From an uncultured Prevotella sp. (lineage in GTDB: Bacteria > Bacteroidota > Bacteroidia > Bacteroidales > Bacteroidaceae), in the NCBI GenBank assembly GCA_905235325.1, contig CAJOLE010000005.1, positions 1-60,653 on the forward strand: a stretch of DNA of 60,653 nt, given 5' to 3'. Below are positions 45,695 through 54,471 of this stretch, piece by piece. A model generated the notes under the pieces. It had not been told where the DNA came from and did no database searches. It worked only from the letters and a program-made list of their open reading frames with translations. Position 1 is the stretch's first letter, and each line of letters starts with the position of its first letter. Both the position numbers and the translations under genes were made by a program.

Positions 45695-45725
45695 CCCTCT
45701 CTCTGTCGTGATGACAGGGAGAGGG
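45695..45725. terminator. Hairpin after porin gene
   Basis: CCCTCTCTCTGTC (45695-45707) pairs with GACAGGGAGAGGG (45713-45725) apart from one position. There is no T-run, so it could equally be a repeat-derived hairpin modulating read-through into glnN. Confidence 0.55.
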
Positions 45726-45802
45726 TTTGAGCACTCAACACTCAACAATAATAACAATTCATATTATAACCGTATAATTAAAATCTAACAACAACAGACA
45801 TT

Positions 45803-48019
45803 ATGGAAGCATTAAGATTTCAAGTAGTAGGAGAGGCTTTCACCAAGAAGCCCCTTGACGTGAAAGCACCGGCCGAAAGGCCCGCCGCTTACTTCGGCTC
45901 TAAGGTGTTCAACCGCGAGAAGATGTACAAGTACTTGCCCAAGGACGTTTACGAGAAGATGCTCGACGTCATCGACAACGGTGCACGGTTGGACCGCAGC
46001 GTGGCTGATGCCGTGGCTGCCGGCATGAAGCAGTGGGCCACGGAGCAGGGTGTGACCCATTACACCCATTGGTTCCAGCCCCTGACCGAGGGCACTGCCG
46101 AGAAGCATGACTCCTTCATTGAGCACGACGGCAAGGGCGGCATGGTAGAGGAGTTCAGCGGCAAGCTGCTCGTTCAGCAGGAGCCGGATGCCTCGTCGTT
46201 CCCCTCGGGCGGTATACGCTCCACCTTCGAGGCCCGCGGCTATTCCGCCTGGGACCCCACAAGCCCCGTCTTCATCATCGACGACACGCTCTGCATCCCC
46301 ACCGTGTTCATCAGCTATAGCGGCGAGGCACTCGACTACAAGGCTCCCTTGCTGCGCGCCCTCCACGCTGTGAACGTGGCCGCCACCGATGTGTGCCATT
46401 ACTTCGACCCCGCCGTGAAGAAGGTTACCTCGAACCTCGGCTGGGAGCAGGAGTACTTCCTCGTCGACGAGGGACTCTATGCCGCCCGCCCCGACCTGCT
46501 GCTCACCGGACGCACCCTGATGGGCCACGACTCGGCCAAGAACCAGCAGATGGACGATCACTACTTCGGAGCCATTCCCGAGCGCGTGGCTGCCTTCATG
46601 AAGGAGCTGGAAATCGTCGCTCTTGAACTGGGCATCCCCTGCAAGACGCGCCACAACGAGGTGGCCCCCAACCAGTTTGAGCTGGCTCCCATCTTCGAGG
46701 AGACTAACCTCGCCGTCGACCACAACATGCTGCTCATGTCGGTGATGAAGCGCGTCGCCCGCAAGCACGGCTTCCGCGTGCTGCTCCACGAAAAGCCCTT
46801 CGCCGGCATCAACGGCTCGGGCAAGCACAACAACTGGAGTCTCTCGACCGATACGGGCGTGCTGCTCCACGCTCCCGGCAAGGACACCGTGGGTAACCTT
46901 CGCTTCGCCACCTTCATCGTCGAGACTCTTATGGGCGTCTATCGCCACAACGGACTGCTGAAGGCCTCGATCATGAGTGCCACCAATGCCCACCGTCTCG
47001 GCGCCAACGAGGCACCCCCCGCCATCATCAGCTCGTTCCTCGGCAAGCAGGTGAGCGAGCTGCTCGACCACATTGAGAAGGCCGACGTGGCCGACATCCT
47101 CGCCATGGCAGGCAAGCAGGGAATGAAGATGGACATACCCGAGATTCCCGAACTCTTCATCGACAACACCGACCGTAACCGCACGTCGCCCTTCGCCTTC
47201 ACCGGCAACCGCTTTGAGTTCCGCGCCGTGGGCAGCGAGGCCAACTGCGCCTCGGCCATGATAGCCCTCAACTCAGCCGTGGCCGAAGCCCTTGCCGACT
47301 TCAAGAAGCGCGTTGACGCCCGCATCCCTGATATGGAGCAGAAGCTGGCCGACACGGAGCACAGCGCTACGTTCCACGCCATCATCGACGTGCTGCGCGA
47401 GGACATCAAGACCTGCCGACCCATCCGTTTCGACGGCAACGGCTACAGCGACGAATGGGTGGCCGAGGCCGAGAAGCGCGGACTGGACGTGGAGAAGTCG
47501 TGCCCGAAGATCTTTGAGCGCTATCTCGACGAATCGAGCATCAAGATGTTCGAGAGCCTCGGTGTGATGACCCGCAAGGAGCTGGAGGCCCGCAATGAGG
47601 TGAAGTGGGAGACCTACACGAAGAAGATACAGATTGAGGCCCGCGTGCTGGGCGACATCTCGATGAACCACATCATTCCCGTGGCCACCCGCTACCAGAC
47701 GCAGCTGCTGCAGAACATCAGCAATATGGCTGTCGTCTTCCCCATCGACACTGCCGACAAACTCTCCGAACGCAACAAGAAGATTATCCAGGAGATTGCC
47801 GAGCGTACCAGTGCCATAGAGAAGGGTGTGGAAGACCTGGTGGAGGCCCGTAAGAAGGCCAACAAGATTGCCGACGAGCACGAGAAGGCCATCGCCTATC
47901 ACGACGAGGTAGAGCCGAAGCTCGACGACATCCGCTACGAAATAGACAAGCTCGAACTGATTGTCGACGATGCACTTTGGCCGCTGCCCAAGTACCGCGA
48001 GCTGCTCTTCATCAGATAA
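45803..48019 (+). CDS. glnN: Type III glutamine synthetase
   Basis: A 738-residue GSIII, the large dodecameric glutamine synthetase common in Bacteroidales. Characteristic blocks are ALRFQVVGEAF at the N-terminus, WFQPLTEGTAEKHDSF, EVAPNQFELAPIFEE and the ATP/glutamate-site LLHEKPFAGINGSGKHNNWS. There is a coiled C-terminal region (about 640-720). With AmtB, PII and GOGAT it completes ammonium assimilation. A strong bidirectional terminator follows. Confidence 0.96.
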   Translation: MEALRFQVVGEAFTKKPLDVKAPAERPAAYFGSKVFNREKMYKYLPKDVYEKMLDVIDNGARLDRSVADAVAAGMKQWATEQGVTHYTHWFQPLTEGTAEKHDSFIEHDGKGGMVEEFSGKLLVQQEPDASSFPSGGIRSTFEARGYSAWDPTSPVFIIDDTLCIPTVFISYSGEALDYKAPLLRALHAVNVAATDVCHYFDPAVKKVTSNLGWEQEYFLVDEGLYAARPDLLLTGRTLMGHDSAKNQQMDDHYFGAIPERVAAFMKELEIVALELGIPCKTRHNEVAPNQFELAPIFEETNLAVDHNMLLMSVMKRVARKHGFRVLLHEKPFAGINGSGKHNNWSLSTDTGVLLHAPGKDTVGNLRFATFIVETLMGVYRHNGLLKASIMSATNAHRLGANEAPPAIISSFLGKQVSELLDHIEKADVADILAMAGKQGMKMDIPEIPELFIDNTDRNRTSPFAFTGNRFEFRAVGSEANCASAMIALNSAVAEALADFKKRVDARIPDMEQKLADTEHSATFHAIIDVLREDIKTCRPIRFDGNGYSDEWVAEAEKRGLDVEKSCPKIFERYLDESSIKMFESLGVMTRKELEARNEVKWETYTKKIQIEARVLGDISMNHIIPVATRYQTQLLQNISNMAVVFPIDTADKLSERNKKIIQEIAERTSAIEKGVEDLVEARKKANKIADEHEKAIAYHDEVEPKLDDIRYEIDKLELIVDDALWPLPKYRELLFIR

Positions 48020-48038
48020 TAATGTCAGTTGTCAAAAG

Positions 48039-48084
48039 GAAATCCCGCGCTCATGCAGTGTCTCTGCGTAAAGCGCGGGATTTC
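48039..48084. terminator. Bidirectional terminator between glnN and dcuB
   Basis: GAAATCCCGCGCT (48039-48051) pairs perfectly with AGCGCGGGATTTC (48072-48084) across a 20-base loop, between two convergent genes. Confidence 0.85.
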
Positions 48085-48108
48085 TGTCTAAATAGATGTT
48101 TCTCTGAC

Positions 48109-49557
48109 TTAATAGATGATTATCGAGAGGAGGTAGGCCACGATGGTCGATGTAGTCACACAGACGAGACCGGGCATCATGAACGAATGGTTGAGCAGGT
48201 ATTTGCCGATGACGGTGGTGCCTGAGCGGTCGAAGTTGACGGTAGCAATGTCGGAGGGATAGTTCGGGATGAAGAAGTAGCCGTAGACTGAGGGCAGTAC
48301 GCCGAGCAGCACCGGACCGGGGATTCCCAGCTGGTAGGCCAGCGGCAGCATGGCCACGACGACGGCTCCCTGAGAATTGATGAGCACTGAGACGAGGAAG
48401 AACACCAGGGCGATAGACCATGGATAGGCACTGACCACGTCGGCCAGCATCATCTTCATCTCGTCAAGGTAGTTAGAGAAGAAGGTGTCGGCGAGCCATG
48501 CAATGCCGTAGATGGCTACGACGGCCACCATGCCCGATTGCCAGACGGGGCCGGCAACGGCCTTTTTGGGTGCGGCCTTGCAGAAGATGATCATCAAGGC
48601 AGCGGCGGTAATCATCACAATCTGGATGACGATGTTCATGGGGAGCGCTTTGGCATACCATTCGGTGGTGCCCTGCAGATAAACGTTGGCTTTCACCAGC
48701 TGGTCGCCCGTCACGGCCAGGTCCTTAGAGATATACAGGACGTCAGAAGTGTTTACGGCCCGCAGAGTCATGTAGGTGGGCAGTGCATCCTGGAAGATGG
48801 CAAAGAACACGATAACGGCCAATGCACCGAGAAAGATGAACACAGCGTTCTTGGCTGACTGCGGTATTTCTTTGTCGAGCGTGGTTGCGCTTGAGCCGTA
48901 GATATAATTATACTGTTCGGGGTCTTGCAGCTTCTTCTGGAACTTCGGGTCTTTGTCCAGGTCGAGTCCGCGATGGTAGGAAGCTGTGGCAGCAACCATC
49001 AGACCGCAAAGGCAGGCGGGAATGCTGATCATCAGTACCTGCGGTATGGTAACGTCGAAGCCGTTTGTATTACTGATGCTGACGAAGGCGACGACAGCTG
49101 CTGCAATCGGCGAGCAGGTAATGCCAACCTGTGAGGCAATAGAGGCTACAGCGCATGGACGTTCGGGACGTATGCCTTTCTTTAATGCAATGTCGCAAAT
49201 AATTGGCATCAAGGTGTATACCACGTGACCAGTTCCTACAAGTACCGTCAGGAAGAACGTGCAGAGCGGTGCCAGGAATGTGATGCGTTCAGGGTGCTTG
49301 CGCAGCAATCGTTCGGCAATCTGAATAAGCCAGTCCATACCGCCGGAGGCCTGCATAATGCCTGCGCAGGTAACTGCGGCGATGATGATGTAGATGACGT
49401 CGGTAGGAGGCGTGCCAGGCTTGAGTCCGAAACCAAATATGAGAATGGCGAGACCAATACCCGAAATGGCTCCGAGAGCCAGTGAGCCGTAGCGTGAGCC
49501 CACCCAGAGTGCACCGAGTACAATGCAGAGCTGGAGAATCATTGTGAATGTAATCAT
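48109..49557 (-). CDS. Anaerobic C4-dicarboxylate transporter, DcuA/DcuB family
   Basis: A 482-residue polytopic inner-membrane antiporter exchanging fumarate, malate or aspartate for succinate, fitting fumarate-reducing anaerobic metabolism. Family stretches are CAGIMQASGGMDWLIQIAE, TVLVGTGHVVYTLMP, SPIAAAVVAF and GVLPSVYGYFFIPNYPSDIA. A hydrophilic loop (about 205-235) carries an unusual HRGLDLDKDPKFQKKL segment. The start at 49557 or the Met at codon 6 are both possible. It is downstream of fbp with a 39-base gap, so probably co-transcribed. Confidence 0.92.
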   Translation of the reverse strand: MITFTMILQLCIVLGALWVGSRYGSLALGAISGIGLAILIFGFGLKPGTPPTDVIYIIIAAVTCAGIMQASGGMDWLIQIAERLLRKHPERITFLAPLCTFFLTVLVGTGHVVYTLMPIICDIALKKGIRPERPCAVASIASQVGITCSPIAAAVVAFVSISNTNGFDVTIPQVLMISIPACLCGLMVAATASYHRGLDLDKDPKFQKKLQDPEQYNYIYGSSATTLDKEIPQSAKNAVFIFLGALAVIVFFAIFQDALPTYMTLRAVNTSDVLYISKDLAVTGDQLVKANVYLQGTTEWYAKALPMNIVIQIVMITAAALMIIFCKAAPKKAVAGPVWQSGMVAVVAIYGIAWLADTFFSNYLDEMKMMLADVVSAYPWSIALVFFLVSVLINSQGAVVVAMLPLAYQLGIPGPVLLGVLPSVYGYFFIPNYPSDIATVNFDRSGTTVIGKYLLNHSFMMPGLVCVTTSTIVAYLLSIIIY

Positions 49558-49596
49558 AATTGTTTGTATTAGTTTTAGGTAATTTTATTGTGACTT

Positions 49597-51570
49597 TTAG
49601 TCGCGTTTCTCCTTGATGATGCCGTGGCGGTAGGCGTGGAGCAGCTGCTTGAGGTCGTTAATCTGCTCACGCAGTTCGCGCCCCTTGTCGGTGTCGGCCA
49701 CGAGCATACGGTGGGTAGACATCTCGACAATCTGCATGGTCGACTTGATGTCGGTGCCGCGCATGATGGCATCGTTGGTCGATGTGAAGGGCTCATGCTG
49801 TACGAGCTGGAAGCCCCGGCTGTGGTAGATGAGGGTGTAGCCTGCAATGCCTGTTTCGGAGTGGTATGCCTCTGAGAATCCACCGTCGATGACCATGAGC
49901 CGCCCGCCGGCCTTGATGGGGTTTTCGCCCTTGGAGGCATGTACGGGTACGTGGCCGTTGATGATATGGCGGTTGCTGCCGCCGACACCGAAGGCATCGA
50001 GAATGCGGTCGCACACACTTGCATCGTTACGCAGCTGGAAGTAGGCTCCTTTCTCTTCCTTGTAGGTTTCGCGGTCTGTCAGGAAGTAGCGCTCGAAGGT
50101 GGCCATCTTCGACTTGTCGAACAACGGGGAGTCCTTGCCGCACCAGAGGTAGAGGAAGTAGTCCTTGGCGTAGGCTTTCAGCTCTGGCTCGGTGTCGCTC
50201 TCGAAGGCAGAGCGGACAAGCTGGCCTATATACTCCATCAGCCGCCGTCCGTTGTAGCGCTGTCCCAGGATTTCGACGTCCTTCAGCGTGCCGTCGTCGT
50301 TCAGGGGGACTGAGGCGTGGTAGAGCAGGTTAGAGTTGCAGATGTTGTACATACAGCCGTGCGAGAGGATGGTGCCGATGTGCCTGCGCAGCTTCTCGGA
50401 GACGCGGAAGGAGTGGTGCAGCTTCTTCATCAGCTCGGTCTCCTCGGCTGTCAGGCTCATGGTGCCCGTGGGCAGGTTGCTGTCCTTCAGGGCGTAGCTC
50501 TTTCCGTTGATGACGCAGGCCTGCCGCTGGGTGTCGACTTGCTCCAGCAGGCAGCGGTCTTCCATCTGCCACTCGGGGTGACGGTGGAAGAGCCTGTTCT
50601 CCTCCTTGAACTGTATTATGGTGATGGCCTTGTGCATCTTGGCCGTCAGCTGCAGCGTCTTCTCGTCGGTCTTGCCCGGCTTCAGCAGGCGGGGCACGAA
50701 CTCCAGGCAGGGGTCGTCGCCGTAGGTCTCGAGGGCGAAGGTGGCCAGTGGCAGGAGGTTGATGCCGTAGCCGTCCTCGAGTGTGGCGAGGTTGGCGTAG
50801 CGCAGCGAGAGGCGCAGCACGTTGCAGATGCAGGCATCGTTGCCTGCGGCGGCTCCCATCCATAGGATGTCGTGGTTGCCCCACTGTATGTCCCACGACT
50901 GGTAGCGCCGCATGACGTCCATGATGATGTGTGCCCCCGGCCCCCGGTCGTAGATGTCGCCGAGGATGTGGAGCCGGTCGATGGCCAACCGCTGTATGAC
51001 GTTGCACAGGGCGCAGATGAAGTCGTCGGCGCGGCCTGTAGTGATGATGGTATCGACGATGACGGCCACGTAGGCGGCCTTGTCCTGGTCGTCGGTGCGC
51101 TCGTGCAGCAGTTCCTCGATGATGTAGGAGAACTCCTCGGGCAGCGACTTGCGCACCTTCGAGCGTGTGTACTTCGACGACACGTCGCGGCAGACGCGCA
51201 CCAGCTGGTGGATAGTGATGTGATACCAGTCGTCGATGTCCTGCTCGGCGGCCTTCACCAGTTCCAGCTTCTGTTCCGGGTAGTAGATGAGCGTGCAGAG
51301 CTCCTTCTTCTCCGATTCGCGAATGCTGTTGCCGAAGATTTCGCCCACCTTGCGCTTGATGTTGCCCGAGGCGTTCTTCAGCACGTGCTCGAAGGCCTCG
51401 TTCTCGCCGTGAATGTCGGCCAGGAAGTGCTCGGTGCCCTTGGGCAGGTTGAGTATGGCCTCGAGGTTGATAATCTCTTTGGCTGCGTCGCTGGCAGTCG
51501 GGAACGATTGCGACAGCAGGCTCAGGTAGTGCATGTCAGTTGCTGTATTGTTAACGTGAACACTCATCAC
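49597..51570 (-). CDS. fbp: Fructose-1,6-bisphosphatase class III
   Basis: A 657-residue gluconeogenic phosphatase of the Firmicutes/Bacteroidetes class III family. Metallophosphoesterase motifs are LADIHGENEAFEH (about 48-60), LGDIYDRGPGAH and WGNHDILWMGAAAGND, with NGHVPVHASKGENP near 560. The length is typical. The first codons are ATG ATG; either may be used. No TAnnTTTG element was found in the gap upstream; a family D repeat lies there instead. Confidence 0.95.
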   Translation of the reverse strand: MMSVHVNNTATDMHYLSLLSQSFPTASDAAKEIINLEAILNLPKGTEHFLADIHGENEAFEHVLKNASGNIKRKVGEIFGNSIRESEKKELCTLIYYPEQKLELVKAAEQDIDDWYHITIHQLVRVCRDVSSKYTRSKVRKSLPEEFSYIIEELLHERTDDQDKAAYVAVIVDTIITTGRADDFICALCNVIQRLAIDRLHILGDIYDRGPGAHIIMDVMRRYQSWDIQWGNHDILWMGAAAGNDACICNVLRLSLRYANLATLEDGYGINLLPLATFALETYGDDPCLEFVPRLLKPGKTDEKTLQLTAKMHKAITIIQFKEENRLFHRHPEWQMEDRCLLEQVDTQRQACVINGKSYALKDSNLPTGTMSLTAEETELMKKLHHSFRVSEKLRRHIGTILSHGCMYNICNSNLLYHASVPLNDDGTLKDVEILGQRYNGRRLMEYIGQLVRSAFESDTEPELKAYAKDYFLYLWCGKDSPLFDKSKMATFERYFLTDRETYKEEKGAYFQLRNDASVCDRILDAFGVGGSNRHIINGHVPVHASKGENPIKAGGRLMVIDGGFSEAYHSETGIAGYTLIYHSRGFQLVQHEPFTSTNDAIMRGTDIKSTMQIVEMSTHRMLVADTDKGRELREQINDLKQLLHAYRHGIIKEKRD

Positions 51571-51596
51571 TTTTCTCTTTTTATCTTTATTACTTT

Positions 51597-51648
51597 TAAA
51601 ACCAAAACGATAACCAAAACATGGCTGTTTTTCGTTTTCGTTAAAACA
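51597..51648. repeat. Iteron-armed inverted repeat, family D, minimal copy
   Basis: AAAACCAAAACGATAACCAA then an inverted arm TTTTTCGTTTTCGTTAAAAC separated by about eight bases. It has the same arms as at 13229-13404 and 42709-42898 but no central cargo. Confidence 0.6.
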
Positions 51649-51660
51649 CTTTTCTCTTCT

Positions 51661-52653
51661 TCATATCCTCAGGTGGCTTTGCAGCCGTTTGCGGATGGCC
51701 TGCGTCCGGCGGTCGTCAATCGGACTTGCAGGCATGAACCCCTCGTCGAGCCCTGTCTGCTCGCTTAGTATGCAGAGCAGGCGGCGGAAGTGTTTCAGCA
51801 GGCGGTTCTCGGCGAGCACGTCGACCAGGCGGTCTTCCTGGACGGTATTCTTGCGCAGTTGGCGGTCGAGTTCCACCAAGTGGCGTAACGTCGGCTGGCG
51901 GCGGTGCAGTTCGCTGACGAGGCTGGCGACGTCGTGGGCTTCGGGCTTGGGCTTGCTGTAGTCGGTAGGCAGGTAACTCTTTATCTTGTCGGTCTCGATG
52001 TAGGGGTGGCTTATGCCGAGCAGTCGAGCTCCTTTGTCCACGGTGGTGCGCACGTTCTCTTGGTCGGCGTAGACCAGAAGGTAGCGCCACTGCTGTTCGT
52101 CGATGTCAGGTGCTGCCACCGTCACCCATCGTCGGTCGCCCGTAATGCCAGCCTTCAGCAATAGCTGCAACAGGAGCCTGGCATCGTCGGACATCAGTTC
52201 CAGCGTGTTCGAGTCCATCACCTTGCGGTAGACCTCTTGCGTATGTTGTAACATGGCTTCGGGCGTGATGGAGTTGGTGACCACCGCGTTGCGCACCACT
52301 TCTATACGTGGGTTCCAGCCCAACTGTTTCAATGCCTCCACCTCCATGTTGCCCTGGGCTATCACCACGTAGGAGTGCTCCACCAGCCTGCGCTGCCAGC
52401 GCAGTGTCGTACTGAGCTTCCCTCTCTTCCGTCGGTCGCTGATGACCCACGGCTCCAGTTCGCCGTGAGGTGTCAGCACGATGCGTGCTCCCTGGCGGCG
52501 GGCTTTCATGGCAGCACTCACCAAAGCATACTGCCAACAGCCGTGGATATGTATGATGTCAGGATGCTCTGTGGCCTGGTTTCCCCCGTCAAGCATATTG
52601 ACATGCTTGGCTATCAGGGTGTTGTCCTTTGGGTATAGGTGCAGAACGTTCAT
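51661..52653 (-). CDS. Glycosyltransferase-like protein with only the N-terminal GT-B half
   Basis: About 330 residues. Residues 1-125 resemble the acceptor half of GT4 enzymes: HPDIIHIHGCWQYAL, IVLTPHGELEPWVI, RLVEHSYVVIAQGNMEVEAL and PRIEVVRNAVV. The following 200 residues are helical, charged and lack the nucleotide-sugar half and its EX7E motif. They contain QQWRYLLVYADQENVRT and LVELDRQLRKNTVQEDRLVDVL, which I do not recognise. The ATG at 52653 is used here; a GTG at 52665 overlaps the GT2 stop (GTGA) and is possible. It may be an inactive or partner subunit. Encoded with the upstream GT2 gene. Confidence 0.6.
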   Translation of the reverse strand: MNVLHLYPKDNTLIAKHVNMLDGGNQATEHPDIIHIHGCWQYALVSAAMKARRQGARIVLTPHGELEPWVISDRRKRGKLSTTLRWQRRLVEHSYVVIAQGNMEVEALKQLGWNPRIEVVRNAVVTNSITPEAMLQHTQEVYRKVMDSNTLELMSDDARLLLQLLLKAGITGDRRWVTVAAPDIDEQQWRYLLVYADQENVRTTVDKGARLLGISHPYIETDKIKSYLPTDYSKPKPEAHDVASLVSELHRRQPTLRHLVELDRQLRKNTVQEDRLVDVLAENRLLKHFRRLLCILSEQTGLDEGFMPASPIDDRRTQAIRKRLQSHLRI

Positions 52654-52661
52654 ATTCTCTT

Positions 52662-53309
52662 TCACTTTAGCCCCCGGATGAAGATTCCAATGCGGTATCC
52701 CAACAGTCGCAGGCCGCGAACGTCACGCTCATAGAGGCGCAGCGTCTCGTGGCCATGCTCCCTGCGGACGGCCACGAAGTCGTATTTACCACGTAGGTAG
52801 CGTAGCAGCTTGCCGTCCGTGGCCGCTCCGCCCCGTTTGCGCTCTGTCTTACTGATGTAGAGGCTTGCGTCGCCGACGCTGTCAAACTGCTGCAGGCGCA
52901 CGTCGCCCGTCTTCCGGTTGATGTAGCCCAGCAGCAGGGTTGTGCCCTCAACGGTAAACTCCGCCAGCTCTTTCAGCCATTGGTCGGAGGGTGGGGGAGT
53001 CTGTATGTTGGTGAAGATGAGCCACTCGTTCTTGGCTGCCTTCACGCCGATTGTGAGTGCCAGCCGCTGTCGGGTTACCAGTCGGTTGGGCTTGGGCAGG
53101 AATGTGGTGTAGAGGTGTGGATATTTCGCTTTCTGCAGTTTCAGCACGTCAACCGTGTCGTCGGTCGACGATTCATCGACGACAATGACCTCATAGCCTG
53201 TCGCGTAGTCCTGCTCCAGAAATTGTGGCAGGTTCTCCTCCAGTTTGCGGGCTTCGTCGCATACGGTCATGATGACGCTGAAAGCAGTGTTGTTGTCAGA
53301 GCTGTTCAT
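52662..53309 (-). CDS. Family 2 glycosyltransferase
   Basis: A 215-residue GT-A fold enzyme. FSVIMTVCDEARKLEENL and EVIVVDESSTDDTV are the GT2 N-terminus with the nucleotide-binding Asp; the NEWLIFTNIQTPPPSDQWL segment replaces the usual DxD (here TNIQT), so metal binding is uncertain. The C-terminus is basic with no TM helix. The start at 53309 is nearly leaderless relative to the promoter at 53318-53325; the longer frame to 53372 lies upstream of it. Substrate unknown, presumably surface polysaccharide. Confidence 0.78.
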   Translation of the reverse strand: MNSSDNNTAFSVIMTVCDEARKLEENLPQFLEQDYATGYEVIVVDESSTDDTVDVLKLQKAKYPHLYTTFLPKPNRLVTRQRLALTIGVKAAKNEWLIFTNIQTPPPSDQWLKELAEFTVEGTTLLLGYINRKTGDVRLQQFDSVGDASLYISKTERKRGGAATDGKLLRYLRGKYDFVAVRREHGHETLRLYERDVRGLRLLGYRIGIFIRGLK

Positions 53310-53317
53310 AACGGCAG

Positions 53318-53325
53318 CAAAGTTA
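53318..53325 (-). promoter_or_regulatory. -7 element of GT2 gene (TAACTTTG)
   Basis: A perfect TAnnTTTG on the minus strand, 9 bases before the chosen ATG, divergent from 53392-53399. Confidence 0.7.
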
Positions 53326-53391
53326 CACAATTTCTTTGGAACTTCATGCAAATTCGGGAAGGTTTTTATCAAGAGTTATGAATAAAAGTTG

Positions 53392-53399
53392 TATCTTTG
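53392..53399 (+). promoter_or_regulatory. -7 element of DUF5715 gene (TATCTTTG)
   Basis: A TAnnTTTG match 22 bases before the ATG at 53422. Confidence 0.75.
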
Positions 53400-53421
53400 C
53401 ACTCGAAATGTGTAAAATTGG

Positions 53422-54174
53422 ATGAAACTGACGAAAACAAAATATCTGATGGGCTATCTGGCAGTCACGCTACTGCTGTTTCTCGTGCGGCTGCTCTTTC
53501 CCGGCGTGACCCGAACGATGGCGGCGGACGACGTGGAGCCGCAGGCCGCCGAGGTTGCTGACGAACGGCCTGCCCAGCAGCCGCCCTCGCTGAAGGTTGA
53601 CAAGCCTCACCGCATACGCTCCGTAGCCAACTACCTGGAAGCATTCCCCGACACCAACGACCTTCAGATGACCGCTGCCCAACGATGGGGTGTTGAGCCT
53701 GTGTTTAACCGTATCGAGGCCGAGACGCGCAAGAAGGATCTGGTCTATATGGCCAGTTCGCCCTACTATCATGTCGCCCAGCTCTATCAGAGCATTCCAT
53801 ATCTGGTGCCGCGTGCTGCGGTGTTGCTCCACGACATTGGCCAGGCGTTCTTCGACTCTTTATATATAAAAGGTGTACCCTTGCACCGCCCGGTTGTCAC
53901 CAGCGTGCTCCGGACGCAAGTGGACGTCATCCGACTGCGGCGCATCAACCCCAATGCCACAGAGAATTCCTGCCACCTGTACGGCACGACGTTCGACATC
54001 AGTTACAACCGCTACGAGACCGTTGAGCCTCCCGACGGACCGAGTCGGCGGGCCGTCGGTAGCGATACGCTGAAGTATGTGCTCGCCGAGGTGTTGCGCG
54101 ACATGCGCCGGGATGGGCGTTGCTACATCAAGTATGAGGTGAAGCAGAGCTGCTTTCATATAACAGTGAGGTAG
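53422..54174 (+). CDS. DUF5715 family protein
   Basis: A 250-residue membrane-anchored protein. An N-terminal TM helix (about 8-27) is followed by a low-complexity acidic/Pro-Gln linker (35-57), then a globular domain. LVYMASSPYYHVAQLYQSIPYLVPRAAVLL and CHLYGTTFDISYNRY are the most distinctive parts. HLYGTTFDI recalls the metal-binding HxxGxAxD pattern of M15/VanY-type D,D-peptidases, so a cell-wall role is possible but not proven. It is transcribed alone, just upstream of the leucine leader. Confidence 0.72.
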   Translation: MKLTKTKYLMGYLAVTLLLFLVRLLFPGVTRTMAADDVEPQAAEVADERPAQQPPSLKVDKPHRIRSVANYLEAFPDTNDLQMTAAQRWGVEPVFNRIEAETRKKDLVYMASSPYYHVAQLYQSIPYLVPRAAVLLHDIGQAFFDSLYIKGVPLHRPVVTSVLRTQVDVIRLRRINPNATENSCHLYGTTFDISYNRYETVEPPDGPSRRAVGSDTLKYVLAEVLRDMRRDGRCYIKYEVKQSCFHITVR

Positions 54175-54244
54175 CCAAAGTGTTAAAATATCGCTCTCGC
54201 GAAGAAAAAACTGACAAAATGCTTGCTCGTTTCCCTGAAAAGTT

Positions 54245-54252
54245 GTACTTTT
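54245..54252 (+). promoter_or_regulatory. -7 element of leucine operon (TACTTTTG)
   Basis: A TAnnTTTG match about 28 bases before the leader-peptide ATG and about 220 bases before leuA. Confidence 0.75.
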
Positions 54253-54280
54253 GCAGCCGATTTAGTAGACCAACAGCAAA

Positions 54281-54361
54281 ATGAAAAGTCTGAACCTGAT
54301 TAGCAGCATTATTATTATTCGACTGTCTCGGATGGCCGGAAGTGATGAAACGTGCTTTTAG
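54281..54361 (+). CDS. Leucine/isoleucine leader peptide
   Basis: A 26-codon ORF (ATG 54281, TAG 54359-54361) beginning MKSLNLISSIIIIRL. It has five Ile codons, four of them consecutive (54308-54319), and three Leu codons. It lies between the operon promoter and a terminator upstream of leuA. Ribosome pausing at the Ile/Leu codons would leave 54337-54350, at the end of the leader ORF, free to form the antiterminator. It has no other recognisable role and is below usual ORF size limits. Confidence 0.82.
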   Translation: MKSLNLISSIIIIRLSRMAGSDETCF

Positions 54362-54423
54362 TTCAGGACACTGAAATATGATAAATGGAGCCTTTCTCAC
54401 TTCCGAGTGTGAAAGGCTCTTTT
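54337..54423 (+). promoter_or_regulatory. Transcription attenuator of leuACD-cimA-leuB
   Basis: Two exclusive helices are visible. The terminator is GAGCCTTTCTCAC (54388-54400) with GTGTGAAAGGCTC (54407-54419), one mismatch, then TTTT. The antiterminator is CGGAAGTGA (54337-54345) with TCACTTCCG (54397-54405), extended by GAAA (54347-54350) with TTTC (54393-54396) across one bulged T, 13 bp in all. The 5' strand of the antiterminator lies within the leader peptide reading frame, just after the Ile/Leu codons, as in classical ribosome-mediated attenuation. A small TTCAG/CTGAA hairpin lies between (54362-54375). Confidence 0.85.
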
Positions 54424-54471
54424 ACATATAAATAGTAAACAGAAAACAGTAAATAGTAATAAATAGAAATT

